Assembly (NCBI GenBank): GCA_002328035.1 | Contig: DCVL01000007.1 | Span: 1 to 64,000, forward strand | Direction: 5' to 3' | Length of the DNA stretch: 64,000 nt | Source: Geobacter sp. UBA2189 | GTDB taxonomy: Bacteria; Desulfobacterota; Desulfuromonadia; Geobacterales; Pseudopelobacteraceae | In this document: positions 40,350-50,203 of the stretch, piece after piece | Layout: each line of letters opens with the position of its first letter | How positions within the stretch are numbered: the stretch's first letter is position 1 | Translations under genes and position numbers: made by a program | Notes under the pieces: generated by a model | The model's database searches: none | Told to the model about the DNA's origin: nothing | What the model saw: the letters and a program-made list of their open reading frames with translations, nothing else

Positions 40350-43300
40350 ATGTCACTCTTTCTTCCAGATTATTTTCAATATGTGATTCAGATTTCGTTA
40401 ACTGCGCAGGAACGTTTTAATTATAGGAACCTTCTGCCTACAGGTATTGACAGATACCCACGGGTATTGTTTTATCGCCGACTTGCCCTGGCTATGGCCA
40501 AATCTGGCAGAGGAAAGACAGGGGTAACAGCAGCTCAACTTAACCTTTATGCGTCGCTCCTGGATATTTACCGTTATCTGATAGATGAATTGGCGGCGGG
40601 AGAGAATATAACCCTGCTTGCAGACGCCCTTGCCCAATCAGGGTTAACGGTTTCCGATCAGCAGACAATCCAGACCTTCAATGCCTTTACGTTACTCTTT
40701 CCACCTGCCTGCCCACTTAAAGAAATAAAAGAGGAGGCAAAGCGGCATATTTTGCTTCGTGAACTGCTATTGCTTGATCTTGCCTCTAAAAACAGGGCTC
40801 TTGATCCTCTTCGTCTTTTGCTGGATGACAATGAACTGGTGTCTGTTGCTCCATACAAAAAAGTAGTTCATGCTCTTCAGAGTACTCTGGCCAAGGCCCC
40901 TGTTCTGCCGCTAATAGATATGACCCTCGTTGAGGCGTTGCACGCCCCTCTGGCTGCTGATCCTAAATCCCTGGCTGGTCAGCTTTATTATATCCGCCAG
41001 GAGTGGGCAAAGCTGTTACCGCCAGAGCTGCTGGAGGATCTGTTTACCGCATTTGATATACTTGATGAGGAAGAACGTCAGTGGAGTGATGGTGGAGCAG
41101 GCCCCACAGAAGTGCTTGTTTTTGGTTCAGGCTATATTGATAGTCAGGAGGCTGGTTCAAAAGCCGTGCACCATGGGGCAGGGCATTATGCGGGCTATGA
41201 TCAGCCTGAGTATGAGGCCTTTTCCAGTGATGCTGACTGGATGTCAAATCTTGTGATGATAGCCAAGATGACCCATGTCTGGCTGGATCAGCTCTCCAAA
41301 AACTACGGGTACCCTGTAAGCAGGCTGAATCAAGTACCGGATGCGGAGCTGGATCGCCTTGCAGGCTGGGGATTTACAGGTCTCTGGCTGATAGGGATCT
41401 GGGAACGTTCTCCAGCTTCAAGAAGGATAAAGGAGTTATGCGGAAATCCTGAGGCGCATGCATCTGCCTACTCACTGTTCGACTATACCATTGCCGCTGA
41501 TCTTGGAGGGGAGGAAGCCTTCCTGAACCTTAAAAGCAGGGCATGGAAACGTGGCATAAGGCTTGCCAGCGACATGGTGCCAAATCATACCGGTATCTAC
41601 TCCAGATGGTTGCTGGAGCATCCTGACTGGTTCATACAGAGTGAATATGCCCCTTTTCCAACATACCAATTTAACGGTGAGGATCTGTCACACAACCCTT
41701 CAGTTACAATCCAGGTTGAGGATGGATACTGGAGCAAGCAGGATGCTGCCGTAGTTTTCAGGATGATCGATCGTCGTGATTCCCGAACACGTTACATCTA
41801 CCATGGGAACGATGGAACCAGCATTCCCTGGAATGACACCGCACAGCTTAATTACCTGATTCCAGAGGTAAGGGAGGCGGTGATTCAGACTATCCTCCAT
41901 GTCGCCCGCCTGACTCCGATTATCCGTTTTGATGCTGCCATGACACTTGCAAAGAAGCATTACCAGCGGCTCTGGTTCCCGCAGCGTGGACTGGGTGGTG
42001 GTATACCTTCCCGAGCAGAGCACGCAATGGGGCGTGACGAGTTTGATGCTGTATTTCCGGTTGAATTTTGGCGTGAGGTTGTTGACAGGATGGCTATTGA
42101 AGCGCCGGACACACTACTTCTGGCTGAGGCGTTCTGGATGATGGAAGGTTACTTTGTCAGGACTCTCGGTATGCACAGGGTTTACAATTCGGCCTTTATG
42201 AACATGTTGAAGATGGAGGAAAACGCCAAATATAGACAGACTATAAGAAATGTACTCGAATTTAATCCCGAGATCCTTAAGCGATTTGTCAATTTTATGA
42301 ATAATCCGGACGAAAAAACCGCTATTGAACAATTTGGCTCTCAGGCCAAGTACTTTGGAGCCTGCGTTCTTTTGGTTACCATGCCGGGGCTTCCGATGTT
42401 CGGGCATGGCCAGATTGAAGGTTTCCACGAAAAATACGGTATGGAGTACAGGCGAGCCTACTGGAATGAGCCGGTGGACGAGGGTCTTGTTAGAGGCCAT
42501 GAATTATGGATCTTTCCGCTTCTTAAGCGAAGATGGCTTTTTTCCGGCTCCGAAAACTTTGCTCTCTACGATTTTTACTGCTATGACGGCAGCGTAGATG
42601 AAAACGTTTTTGCCTACAGCAACCGCGTAGGCGATCATCGTGCCCTTGTTTTGTACAATAACAGTTTTTCCAAAACAGCCGGATGGATCAAGACCGCCCT
42701 GCCTGTTGCTGTAAAGACCGGAGAAGATTCTGTTGAACTGCGCTCAACCGATTTATGCCAGGCGCTTTCCATTCCTGATGCCGCGACATCCTTTCTTGCC
42801 TTTAGAGATCTGTCCACCGGTCTCGAATTCTTGCGTAATCCGACGGATATGCAAAACAGGGGGCTTTTTGCCGAGCTTTCCGAATATGAGTTTCATATCT
42901 TTCTGGAGTTCAGGATATTAGAAGAAACAGAGGCGGGAGATTGGGGAAAACTCTGTAATTGTCTGGCTGGGAGGGGAGTATATTCACTTGATGAAGAGCT
43001 GATACAGCTTCAAAATCAGCCAATTATCTCCGCTTTTTCATCTTTTATGGCTGAAATAACCAGTTTTGATGCAAAAACCGACTCGTTTAAAGAGTTGTTA
43101 AAGGACTATTCTGAAAAGTTATTTTTAAAGGGTGCCAGACCTGAAATAACAAAATTTAAAGGTTCTCTGACGACGGCATTCAATCCTGAACTGGCCAGCA
43201 AAACCCTCCGTATGCTGAGGAAATCAGGTGTAAGTCGTCAGGAGTTACCGCTTGATAAGAAAAATCGGAGATATGCGCTTGCAATTCTCGTAACCCGCTG

Positions 43301-43724
43301 GATGGTGCTCCCACTTGGAGATGATGCTCTTGAATTATACGGGCTTGGTCGCGCCTTATCCTCGTTTATTACAAAAGGAGTTGAGGAAGGGCGTCAGGTG
43401 CAACTTGATGTAATAGGACTGTCTGCCGCAGCTGCGGTAGCCTGGAAAATCTGGTCAGATGGAGCCACTTTGAGGCCGATCTCGGCTGTTTTCAGCAACA
43501 AACTCCTGCAGCGTTTTATGATGGTGCATGATGACAGTGGAACTACATGGTTCAACAAGGAACACTTTGAAGAGCTGTTGCAGTGGCTTGCCCTGTTAAT
43601 TGCTTTTGAAAAGGCTCAAAAACCGGAGATTCCACTGCTACCGGTTCTTGAACTGAAAGAGCTTGCAGCCGCTTCAGGCTATAGGGTAAGGGGATTTGAG
43701 CAATTGACAGAAGGCCTTTTTTAG
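40350..43724 (+). CDS. large GH13 alpha-amylase-family protein
   Basis: Protein of 1124 residues. A 340-residue N-terminal region I do not recognise precedes the amylase barrel. Conserved regions: I, DMVPNHTG near 407; II, IIRFDAAM near 526 (nucleophile Asp); III, LLAEAFW near 591 (acid Glu); IV, FMNNPDE near 652, where the usual NHD is NPD, so the substrate-stabilising histidine is lost. A further C-terminal 400 residues are helical. The start is uncertain, as no strong ribosome site is seen. It acts on, or once acted on, alpha-glucans such as glycogen. Followed closely by the gene at 43740. Confidence 0.8.
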   Translation: MSLFLPDYFQYVIQISLTAQERFNYRNLLPTGIDRYPRVLFYRRLALAMAKSGRGKTGVTAAQLNLYASLLDIYRYLIDELAAGENITLLADALAQSGLTVSDQQTIQTFNAFTLLFPPACPLKEIKEEAKRHILLRELLLLDLASKNRALDPLRLLLDDNELVSVAPYKKVVHALQSTLAKAPVLPLIDMTLVEALHAPLAADPKSLAGQLYYIRQEWAKLLPPELLEDLFTAFDILDEEERQWSDGGAGPTEVLVFGSGYIDSQEAGSKAVHHGAGHYAGYDQPEYEAFSSDADWMSNLVMIAKMTHVWLDQLSKNYGYPVSRLNQVPDAELDRLAGWGFTGLWLIGIWERSPASRRIKELCGNPEAHASAYSLFDYTIAADLGGEEAFLNLKSRAWKRGIRLASDMVPNHTGIYSRWLLEHPDWFIQSEYAPFPTYQFNGEDLSHNPSVTIQVEDGYWSKQDAAVVFRMIDRRDSRTRYIYHGNDGTSIPWNDTAQLNYLIPEVREAVIQTILHVARLTPIIRFDAAMTLAKKHYQRLWFPQRGLGGGIPSRAEHAMGRDEFDAVFPVEFWREVVDRMAIEAPDTLLLAEAFWMMEGYFVRTLGMHRVYNSAFMNMLKMEENAKYRQTIRNVLEFNPEILKRFVNFMNNPDEKTAIEQFGSQAKYFGACVLLVTMPGLPMFGHGQIEGFHEKYGMEYRRAYWNEPVDEGLVRGHELWIFPLLKRRWLFSGSENFALYDFYCYDGSVDENVFAYSNRVGDHRALVLYNNSFSKTAGWIKTALPVAVKTGEDSVELRSTDLCQALSIPDAATSFLAFRDLSTGLEFLRNPTDMQNRGLFAELSEYEFHIFLEFRILEETEAGDWGKLCNCLAGRGVYSLDEELIQLQNQPIISAFSSFMAEITSFDAKTDSFKELLKDYSEKLFLKGARPEITKFKGSLTTAFNPELASKTLRMLRKSGVSRQELPLDKKNRRYALAILVTRWMVLPLGDDALELYGLGRALSSFITKGVEEGRQVQLDVIGLSAAAAVAWKIWSDGATLRPISAVFSNKLLQRFMMVHDDSGTTWFNKEHFEELLQWLALLIAFEKAQKPEIPLLPVLELKELAAASGYRVRGFEQLTEGLF

Positions 43725-43739
43725 AGAAGGAGCCTGACT

Positions 43740-44717
43740 ATGCGATTTATTTTGCTTCTACTCTTTCTCCTGCTGCAATTATCCGTTTTACCGGCTTTTG
43801 CGGAGGAGGCAAGCGGTGTAAGACAGCCTGAATTGCATAAGAAAAGCATAAAGGAATACCTTTTTGGATCTCATCCCCTAGGCTGGGCTGATCTGGACTG
43901 GGAACTGGATCTCTACTACACAAATCTCTCACTTAATATACCTCTTGACGGATCACCCATTCCCCATGTTGCCGACAAGTCGGAATTTGAGGTTTACAGC
44001 GGGTTGTGGCTTGATTCATTTATTCCAAGGTTCATGGTTCTTGAGGCTGCGGTTATGCCTATGCCGCTACTTGGGGTCGCACTTAAAGAGTATACCGGGG
44101 ATTTTTACAAGACAGCGGACATAGGAAGAAACCAGAATGTTATCAGCTGGATAACAGCAGGTTTTGAAGAACCATATGCTATTTCCGTTTTCTTCGGCAA
44201 TATGGTCAAATTTGACAAGCCTGGTGAACGGCGGCTTTCGTCCAACAAGGGGTATATGGGATACCTTTTAAGCTGTTCCAACCAGCATATAAGAAATAAT
44301 GTGATGATACCGGACAATGCGTTTGAGGCTGAGTGGAAGATGAAAGGGGAGCGTGACTTCAAGGACGAAAAGCTCTCATGGAGTTTTCGCCTTGGAGCTA
44401 AAGTCCATGAAAACCAGGATATAAAAAATACATTTTATATCGGTTTTAGGAGAAGCAATCTGGATTTCAGGGTAAACCCTTTTGAGTTTCTGCGTAATAG
44501 CACATTTAATGTAAGATGGGATATTGGTACAAAAGACGGCGACCTGCTAAGGCAGGAATACGTTTTGGGCAAGACCTTTCCTGTAAAATCCTGGAGGGTT
44601 GCGCTTAAGCTGGATCTTGGACTTATATGGGAGGATCCGGCCAGATATACCGGCAGTTTGAGGCAAATTGGCGATTCAAATTTCACTGTTGTATTACGTC
44701 CCAACATACAGTTTTAG
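43740..44717 (+). CDS. probable outer-membrane beta-barrel protein
   Basis: Exported protein of 325 residues with a strong signal peptide (FILLLLFLLLQLSVLPAFA, cleavage near 21). The mature part alternates polar and hydrophobic residues (WELDLYYTNLSLNIPL, SWSFRLGAKV, TFYIGFRRSNLDFRV, FTVVLRPNIQF) and ends in phenylalanine, features of outer-membrane barrels. I do not know the family. GAAGGAG precedes the ATG and it lies 15 bases after the amylase-like gene, so the two are probably co-transcribed. mnmA starts two bases after its stop. Confidence 0.65.
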   Translation: MRFILLLLFLLLQLSVLPAFAEEASGVRQPELHKKSIKEYLFGSHPLGWADLDWELDLYYTNLSLNIPLDGSPIPHVADKSEFEVYSGLWLDSFIPRFMVLEAAVMPMPLLGVALKEYTGDFYKTADIGRNQNVISWITAGFEEPYAISVFFGNMVKFDKPGERRLSSNKGYMGYLLSCSNQHIRNNVMIPDNAFEAEWKMKGERDFKDEKLSWSFRLGAKVHENQDIKNTFYIGFRRSNLDFRVNPFEFLRNSTFNVRWDIGTKDGDLLRQEYVLGKTFPVKSWRVALKLDLGLIWEDPARYTGSLRQIGDSNFTVVLRPNIQF

Positions 44718-44719
44718 AG

Positions 44720-45826
44720 ATGCAGATTAATAATCCAAAACAATTAATAGCCGTTGCCCTTTCCGGAGGGGTTGATTCTGCTGTAGCGGCAGCCATGCTA
44801 AAGGCAGAGGGGCATGAACTTGTCGCTATAACAATGACTCTTCCGGGCAATTCAGCTGAGGACAGAGGCGCTGAGGATGTTGCCGCCTATCTGGGGATGC
44901 CCCTGCACAGGTTTGATATGACAGCTGCATTCGAACAACACGTTATCAAGCCGTTTGTAAACAGCTACCTTAACGGAGAGACCCCTAATCCATGTGTGCG
45001 CTGTAACAGCATGATCAAGTTTGGACTTTTGCTTGAGCATGCACGCTCAGTTGGAGCTGAGAGGATAGCTACAGGACATTTTGCCAGAATAGTTAAGGAT
45101 GCAGAAGGCAAGGCTCATCTTTATACGGCAGGGGATCGCCGCAAGGATCAGTCCTACTTCCTTGCAGCTATTGGACAGGAGGCGCTTGAAAGGGTTATAT
45201 TCCCTCTGGCGAACCTATCAGGAAAGGATGAGGTTAGACGTCTTGCGCAGGGATTTGGCTTACCGGTTGCTGAAAAGAAGGAAAGCCAGGATGTTTGCTT
45301 CTTGACTGACAATGGATATGCTGAACTGCTTTTGTCCCGGCTTCCGGGTAAGGTTGCGAAGGGGATGATAGTACACCGTTCAGGGCGTCTGCTTGGCAGG
45401 CATAACGGTTTCTGGCGCTTTACGGTTGGCCAGCGTAAAGGTCTTGGGCTTGCTTGGAATGAACCTCTCTATGTGCTTGAGGTTAACGCAGGCAGAAACA
45501 GGATAGTGGTTGGAGAAGAGCGTTATCTCTATTCATCGGGATTGCTGGCAGATGAACCGGTCTGGTTTGGTAGGGCTCCGGAAGACCGGTTTAATGCGCT
45601 ATGCAAGATACGATACCGTCATGCTCCTGTCTCATGTTCGATTAAACCCGAATCAGACGGAGCACTAAAGGTTGTTTTTGATGAGGCTCAGAGGGCGGTT
45701 ACGCCAGGGCAGACATTGGTCGTGTATGAAGGAGACGAGGTATTGGGGGCGGCAAGGATCAAAGAGGCAATAAGTGCTGAAGAGATTGCAGCTGAAAAGG
45801 GTGAACCAGAATACAGACTATTGTAA
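44720..45826 (+). CDS. mnmA: tRNA-specific 2-thiouridylase
   Basis: Enzyme of 368 residues that thiolates the wobble uridine of Lys, Glu and Gln tRNAs. The PP-loop ATPase motif ALSGGVDSAVAA is at about 13-24, the catalytic cysteines are in NPCVRCNSMIKFG and ESQDVCFL, and FTVGQRKGLGLA marks the central domain. The start at 44720 lies two bases after the upstream stop. The first segment is slightly shorter than in E. coli between the PP-loop and the first Cys. Confidence 0.94.
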   Translation: MQINNPKQLIAVALSGGVDSAVAAAMLKAEGHELVAITMTLPGNSAEDRGAEDVAAYLGMPLHRFDMTAAFEQHVIKPFVNSYLNGETPNPCVRCNSMIKFGLLLEHARSVGAERIATGHFARIVKDAEGKAHLYTAGDRRKDQSYFLAAIGQEALERVIFPLANLSGKDEVRRLAQGFGLPVAEKKESQDVCFLTDNGYAELLLSRLPGKVAKGMIVHRSGRLLGRHNGFWRFTVGQRKGLGLAWNEPLYVLEVNAGRNRIVVGEERYLYSSGLLADEPVWFGRAPEDRFNALCKIRYRHAPVSCSIKPESDGALKVVFDEAQRAVTPGQTLVVYEGDEVLGAARIKEAISAEEIAAEKGEPEYRLL

Positions 45827-45834
45827 CCAGGCAG

Positions 45835-47100
45835 CTATATACATAACTTTTGTTGCTTTCTCTCTGCTTTTTCCTTATACATGAGACGATCTGCCTCCTT
45901 CATGCTCTCAAGCAGTTCTTCCGGTCTGTTTGCTGTTGAGACACCTAATGAAAGTAATTTGGCAAATATCCCCAGATGATGGTCGTTCTCGTACCCTCTT
46001 ATCCTTTTGATAGCCTCTTTGACAGCGTCATTGTCGGTACGAATCAGCAGGATTGCAAATTCGTCTCCGCCTATTCTTGCTACAATATCTCCGGCGCGGA
46101 AGGCTGACAGCAGAACCTCGGCCGATCCTTTTATCAGGTTGTCCCCCTCGTCATGTCCCCTTGAGTCATTAACCACCTTCAGCCCGTCAATATCGGCCAT
46201 AACTATACTGACAGGATAATCCCTGCTTGATTCAAGCCTTTTAAACTCCGCATCGAAGTATGCGCGGTTAAATAGTCCTGTCAGTGGATCGTGTGTTCCG
46301 ATGTACTGAAGGCTCTCTTCATACTGCTTTCTATCCGTTATATCCTGAGAAACCTTCAAAAAGCCGGTTATGTTGTTATCGGCGTCGCGAAGCGGGCAGA
46401 TCTTAACGACCTCCCAATATATGGAGCCATCCTTTCTCTTGTTAGCCAGCTCGCCTTTCCACTCTTCTCCGCACAAAATGGTTTCCCATAGCTCCTTGTA
46501 AAGTTCGGGTGGATTAAGATCTGATTTGAGAATTTTGGGATTTCTTCCGAGAACCTCGGAAGGAAGATAGCCGGTCATTCTTGAGAACATATTGTTGATG
46601 TACTGAATGGCGCCGCTCTGCGTAGTAATCATTATAAGGGCAGGAGCCTGCTCAACGGCCTGGGAAAGCATCTTGATCCTGGCTTCCTGTTGTTGAAGTT
46701 TCCGCTTTAGCAGGATGTAGTCACTACAGGATTCAATGGCGGAGGTCAGTTGAGAGAAATCAACCGGCTTCTGAACATACTGGTTAATCCCCAGGCTGAT
46801 GCACTCCAGCAAATATTCTGTATCGCTGTATGCTGTCAGCATGATGATCTGGCTATCCCTGTCAATAGCTCGGATCTCGCGCGACATCTCAAGCCCGTTT
46901 AATATCGGCATCATAATATCTGTCATAATGATATCCGGACGTTTTTCCTTATATATTTCAAGGCCTTGATTGCCATCTTCAGCTATGTAAAGCTCTGTTA
47001 CGATCCTTTGAAGTATACGAGAGATCTGTTCTCTCGTAATTCGTTCATCCTCAACGTAGAGGAGTGATATATCATAATGCTTCAAAGTATCTTCTTGCAT
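45835..47100 (-). CDS. receiver-PAS-GGDEF diguanylate cyclase
   Basis: Response regulator of 421 residues that should make c-di-GMP. The receiver has LLYVEDERITREQI and IIMTDIMMPILNG. A PAS domain with PAC segment follows (SQAVEQAPALIMITTQSG onward), then the GGDEF domain with GTHDPLTGLFNRAYF and an intact active site RIGGDEFAIL (343-347). The product-inhibition site RAGD lies exactly five residues before it. ATG at 47100 follows GAGGCGG. It converges on mnmA, with eight bases between the stops. No kinase is adjacent. Confidence 0.93.
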   Translation of the reverse strand: MQEDTLKHYDISLLYVEDERITREQISRILQRIVTELYIAEDGNQGLEIYKEKRPDIIMTDIMMPILNGLEMSREIRAIDRDSQIIMLTAYSDTEYLLECISLGINQYVQKPVDFSQLTSAIESCSDYILLKRKLQQQEARIKMLSQAVEQAPALIMITTQSGAIQYINNMFSRMTGYLPSEVLGRNPKILKSDLNPPELYKELWETILCGEEWKGELANKRKDGSIYWEVVKICPLRDADNNITGFLKVSQDITDRKQYEESLQYIGTHDPLTGLFNRAYFDAEFKRLESSRDYPVSIVMADIDGLKVVNDSRGHDEGDNLIKGSAEVLLSAFRAGDIVARIGGDEFAILLIRTDNDAVKEAIKRIRGYENDHHLGIFAKLLSLGVSTANRPEELLESMKEADRLMYKEKAERKQQKLCI

Positions 47101-47183
47101 ATCCGCCTCATGCAATTATAAAACAGCTACACTGACAGTAATCCATTTTAGCTGAACTTGAATAAAACGCAAGGAGCCTGTTT

Positions 47184-47393
47184 GTAGAGATTGCTACTTT
47201 ACAAGGTTGTGACGTAGGCTTTGCCCGTCCGGTGGCTCTGACAATTGCAGGTGGTATACTTGCTATGGAGTGGAACGATTCTTTCGGTGGCATCCCGCGA
47301 AAACTCGGGATGCTCCTTGTGGGCGTGAGTTGTCCGGCTGTTGATAAGCTGCTGCGAGGCTTGTTGTTAAGACTTCCAGAGCGGTTCAGTTGA
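47184..47393 (+). other. stop-free segment, possible gene remnant
   Basis: On the plus strand a frame without stop runs through the gap to a TGA near 47393, reading VEIATLQGCDVGFARPVALT, AGGILAMEWNDSFGG and IPRKLGMLLVGVSCPAVDKL, which looks protein-like. AAGGAG precedes it, but no ATG, GTG or TTG is placed to use that site. A hairpin (GCATCCCG and CGGGATGC) sits within it. It may be a decayed gene or chance. Confidence 0.25.
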
Positions 47394-47395
47394 AG

Positions 47396-48013
47396 TTATC
47401 CTTCATCATCTTCGCTAACAGGGATCTCGCGGTACGCCCTGTCCTCTTCAATCCGCCTTGTCTGGGCCTGTAATTTTTCGATATCAGATTTGCATTTGAC
47501 GCAATGACGTGTAAAAGGCAGAACCTTTAGACGGCCAATCGGTATATCCTCATCACATTCTTCGCATAAACCGTATTCACCCTCATCAATTCTCAGCAGT
47601 GCCTCATCGATATTATGAAGCTTCTGGCGTTCGCGATCATTCAGCAGAAGGCCAAGCTCGCGATCCCTTTCAGAGGATGCCTGATCATAAATATCACCGG
47701 TAGGTTCTTCTCCGATAGACAATTCAGACCCGTTTTTAATTGAACGATTTATCTCTAAAAGGGTTTGTTTCTTCATGTTAAGGAGGATTGTACGAATCTC
47801 TCCCCACTTGTCGGAGGATGCTGTAGATGTTGCGGGTTGTATAACAGCCTCTTTTGCCGGAGGGAGTTCAGGAGCAGCAGTGGGTACAGCAGCTTCCTTT
47901 TTCTTGATGGCCGGTTTGACTGGCGGTTTCGTATCAGCCACAGCTTTTGTAGATTTAGCGGTTTTTTGCGGGGCTGCAGGTTTTTCTTGAACCGTTTTTT
48001 TAGTGGTTGCCAT
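47396..48013 (-). CDS. DksA/TraR-family zinc-finger protein with long N-terminal extension
   Basis: Protein of 205 residues. The C-terminal 120 residues match DksA: a coiled coil (LLEINRSIKNG, DQASSERDRELGLLLNDRERQKL), DEALLRIDEGEYGLCEECDEDIP and a four-cysteine zinc site (CEEC, CVKC). Such proteins bind RNA polymerase in the secondary channel and tune promoters with ppGpp. The first 85 residues are a disordered Ala-Lys-Pro tail (KPAAPQKTAKSTKAVADTKP and so on) not found in E. coli DksA. The ATG at 48013 follows GGAGC; the frame is open further upstream. Confidence 0.85.
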   Translation of the reverse strand: MATTKKTVQEKPAAPQKTAKSTKAVADTKPPVKPAIKKKEAAVPTAAPELPPAKEAVIQPATSTASSDKWGEIRTILLNMKKQTLLEINRSIKNGSELSIGEEPTGDIYDQASSERDRELGLLLNDRERQKLHNIDEALLRIDEGEYGLCEECDEDIPIGRLKVLPFTRHCVKCKSDIEKLQAQTRRIEEDRAYREIPVSEDDEG

Positions 48014-48259
48014 AACTTGGTTGCTCCATAAATGTAACGGGATGTTTTTCTGCTGCCGTGAAAGGCGGAAATCTGTAGCAGAAAATAAAAAGGCTGTCAA
48101 GTGAAAGAGTAGAAGATTCAAGCGGATAAGAGCTGTTGGCGGGACTCTGGCTGCCATTAAGGAAAATCAGTTCTGATTGCTTTTATAGGTGTGGCGCTTA
48201 TCTCCATCTGCTATAAAGCATCAACTTACAGATATTTGAATAACAGGAGATGAAATTTG

Positions 48260-49600
48260 ATGGATATACTCCTATTTACAATCTTGGCTTTTTTACTGCT
48301 GATCCTGATTTTGTTGTTTCTAATCATGAAGCGCCCTTCCCAGATCGATTTCACTCAATTTAATATCCACTTTGAGGTGTTGGAGAAGTCGTTCGAAAAG
48401 CTTGAACGTGTTGTAAGGGAAGAGCTGGCTCTTGGCAGGGGAGAATCCACAAAGTTGGCAAGGGAACAACGTCAGGAGCTGGTTGAGGGGTTCAAGTCAT
48501 TCGGACAATCTGTCGTGCAACGAATAACTGAGGTTGGATCGATACAGACAAACCAGTTGGAGGGGATGTCAGGCGCAATTGAAAAACTCTCCGAGACAAA
48601 TGAAAAAAAGCTTGAAGAACTTAGAAAAACTGTTGAGGGGAAACTACAGACTATCCAGAATGATAATGCCAGGCACTTGGAACAGATGAGGCTTACTGTT
48701 GATGAAAAGCTTCAGGGCACTTTGGAAAAACGGCTGGGAGAATCGTTCAAGCTTGTAAGTGAAAGATTGGAGCTTGTTCATAAAGGACTGGGCGAGATGC
48801 AGAGCCTGGCATCAGGGGTTGGAGATCTGAAAAAGGTGCTGACCAATGTAAAAACACGCGGGACGTGGGGCGAGGTTCAGCTGGGAGTGCTTCTTGAACA
48901 GGTGCTCAATCCGGATCAGTTTGTCACCAATCTTGCCACAAAGGATGGCGGTGAAAGGGTTGAGTTTGCGATCAGGCTGCCAGGCCAGGGTATAGACATT
49001 AATGAGGCGGTATGGCTGCCTATTGATGCCAAGTTCCCGATTGAGGACTACCAGCGCCTTATAGAGGCACAGGAACGGGGGGAGCTTGACGGGGTGGAGG
49101 CGGCAGGCAAACAGCTTGAGATTAGAGTAAAAGGGTGTGCAGCTGATATCTCCAGCAAGTATCTGAATCCACCAAAGACTACCGATTTTGGGATACTCTT
49201 TCTCCCTATTGAAGGGCTGTTTGGAGAGGTTATCCGTAGAACCGGCCTTAGCGAGACTATTCAGAGGGATTGCAGGGTGGTTATCGCCGGACCAACTACC
49301 CTGTGGTCAATACTCAGTAGTCTGCAGATGGGTTTCAGAACACTTGCTATCCAGAAGAGATCGAGCGAGGTCTGGAAGTTGCTCGCAGCGGTTAAAACCG
49401 AGTGGACGAAATATGGCGATATACTTGATGCTGTCCAGAAAAAACTCAATCAGGCATCAGATACCATAGAGAAGGCAAAAGTGCGCTCGCGCGCGGTGGA
49501 AAGAAAACTTAAGGATGTACAGGAGCTACCTGCCGGTGAAATGTCATCGCTGCTGCCGGCAACCCTTATAGGGGATGAAGATGAAGAGGCTGAAGCATAG
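48260..49600 (+). CDS. rmuC: RmuC-family DNA recombination protein
   Basis: Protein of 446 residues: an N-terminal membrane anchor (LLFTILAFLLLILILLFLI), a long coiled coil (about 35-180) and the RmuC nuclease-like domain (TRGTWGEVQLGVLLEQVL, WLPIDAKFPIEDYQRL, GILFLPIEGLFGEV, VVIAGPTTLWSILSSLQMGFRT). RmuC limits recombination between inverted repeats in E. coli, fitting in a genome full of palindromes. Start at 48260 follows AGGAG. Confidence 0.92.
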   Translation: MDILLFTILAFLLLILILLFLIMKRPSQIDFTQFNIHFEVLEKSFEKLERVVREELALGRGESTKLAREQRQELVEGFKSFGQSVVQRITEVGSIQTNQLEGMSGAIEKLSETNEKKLEELRKTVEGKLQTIQNDNARHLEQMRLTVDEKLQGTLEKRLGESFKLVSERLELVHKGLGEMQSLASGVGDLKKVLTNVKTRGTWGEVQLGVLLEQVLNPDQFVTNLATKDGGERVEFAIRLPGQGIDINEAVWLPIDAKFPIEDYQRLIEAQERGELDGVEAAGKQLEIRVKGCAADISSKYLNPPKTTDFGILFLPIEGLFGEVIRRTGLSETIQRDCRVVIAGPTTLWSILSSLQMGFRTLAIQKRSSEVWKLLAAVKTEWTKYGDILDAVQKKLNQASDTIEKAKVRSRAVERKLKDVQELPAGEMSSLLPATLIGDEDEEAEA

Positions 49601-49657
49601 AAAGATCATCTGGAGCTCTGAACTTCAGCTAAAGCATTTGTGGCTTGAATGGCCATT

Positions 49658-50194
49658 CTAATCTTCTCCAAATACCTCAGCGGAGAAGATGTAGATATCA
49701 GACCCTTTCTGCCAGGCGTTTTCCGGTAAACCGGCCTTCATGGATGTGTGACGCAGAAAGGTTTCCCTGTCCCATCCGTACTCGGTGGCGACCTGGGGAA
49801 GCAGCACACCCTGAGCCTGCCCCTTTATGAGATAAATTCCATGCGTTCCTACCTTTATCTCTTCAACAGACTGGATTTGCTGCAAGGGGGATAACACTGA
49901 GATTTCAAGACGGAAGTCTGAGAGGTCTTCCGGTTTCATCGGATAGAAGCGGGGATCTCTGGTTGCAGCAGAAACGGCCATCTCTCTCACTGTCAGCCAT
50001 AGAGGCTGTTTCGAGATAAAGCTGCCGATGCAACCTCTAAGCTGTCCATGTTTTTTGATTGTGACAAAACAGCCTGATTCTGATTGAAGTGCCTCAGCTG
50101 GTTTATCAATTATCGGCAAAGGCTGGCCGTTTATCTTGCTTATAATGGTGTTACGAGCCAGATTGAGTAATGTCTGTTGTTCTTTCTTTGTCAT
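49658..50194 (-). CDS. amrA: AMMECR1-domain protein (AmmeMemoRadiSam protein A)
   Basis: Protein of 178 residues consisting of one AMMECR1 domain: GCFVTIKKHGQLRGCIGSF, AATRDPRFYPM, LEISVLSPL, GVLLPQVATEYGWDRETFL. In many bacteria this domain is part of the AmmeMemoRadiSam set with a Memo protein and a radical SAM enzyme; neither is adjacent here. Biochemical role unknown. It lies nine bases downstream of the second deformylase gene. Confidence 0.88.
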   Translation of the reverse strand: MTKKEQQTLLNLARNTIISKINGQPLPIIDKPAEALQSESGCFVTIKKHGQLRGCIGSFISKQPLWLTVREMAVSAATRDPRFYPMKPEDLSDFRLEISVLSPLQQIQSVEEIKVGTHGIYLIKGQAQGVLLPQVATEYGWDRETFLRHTSMKAGLPENAWQKGSDIYIFSAEVFGED

Positions 50195-50203
50195 CTGATC
50201 TCT

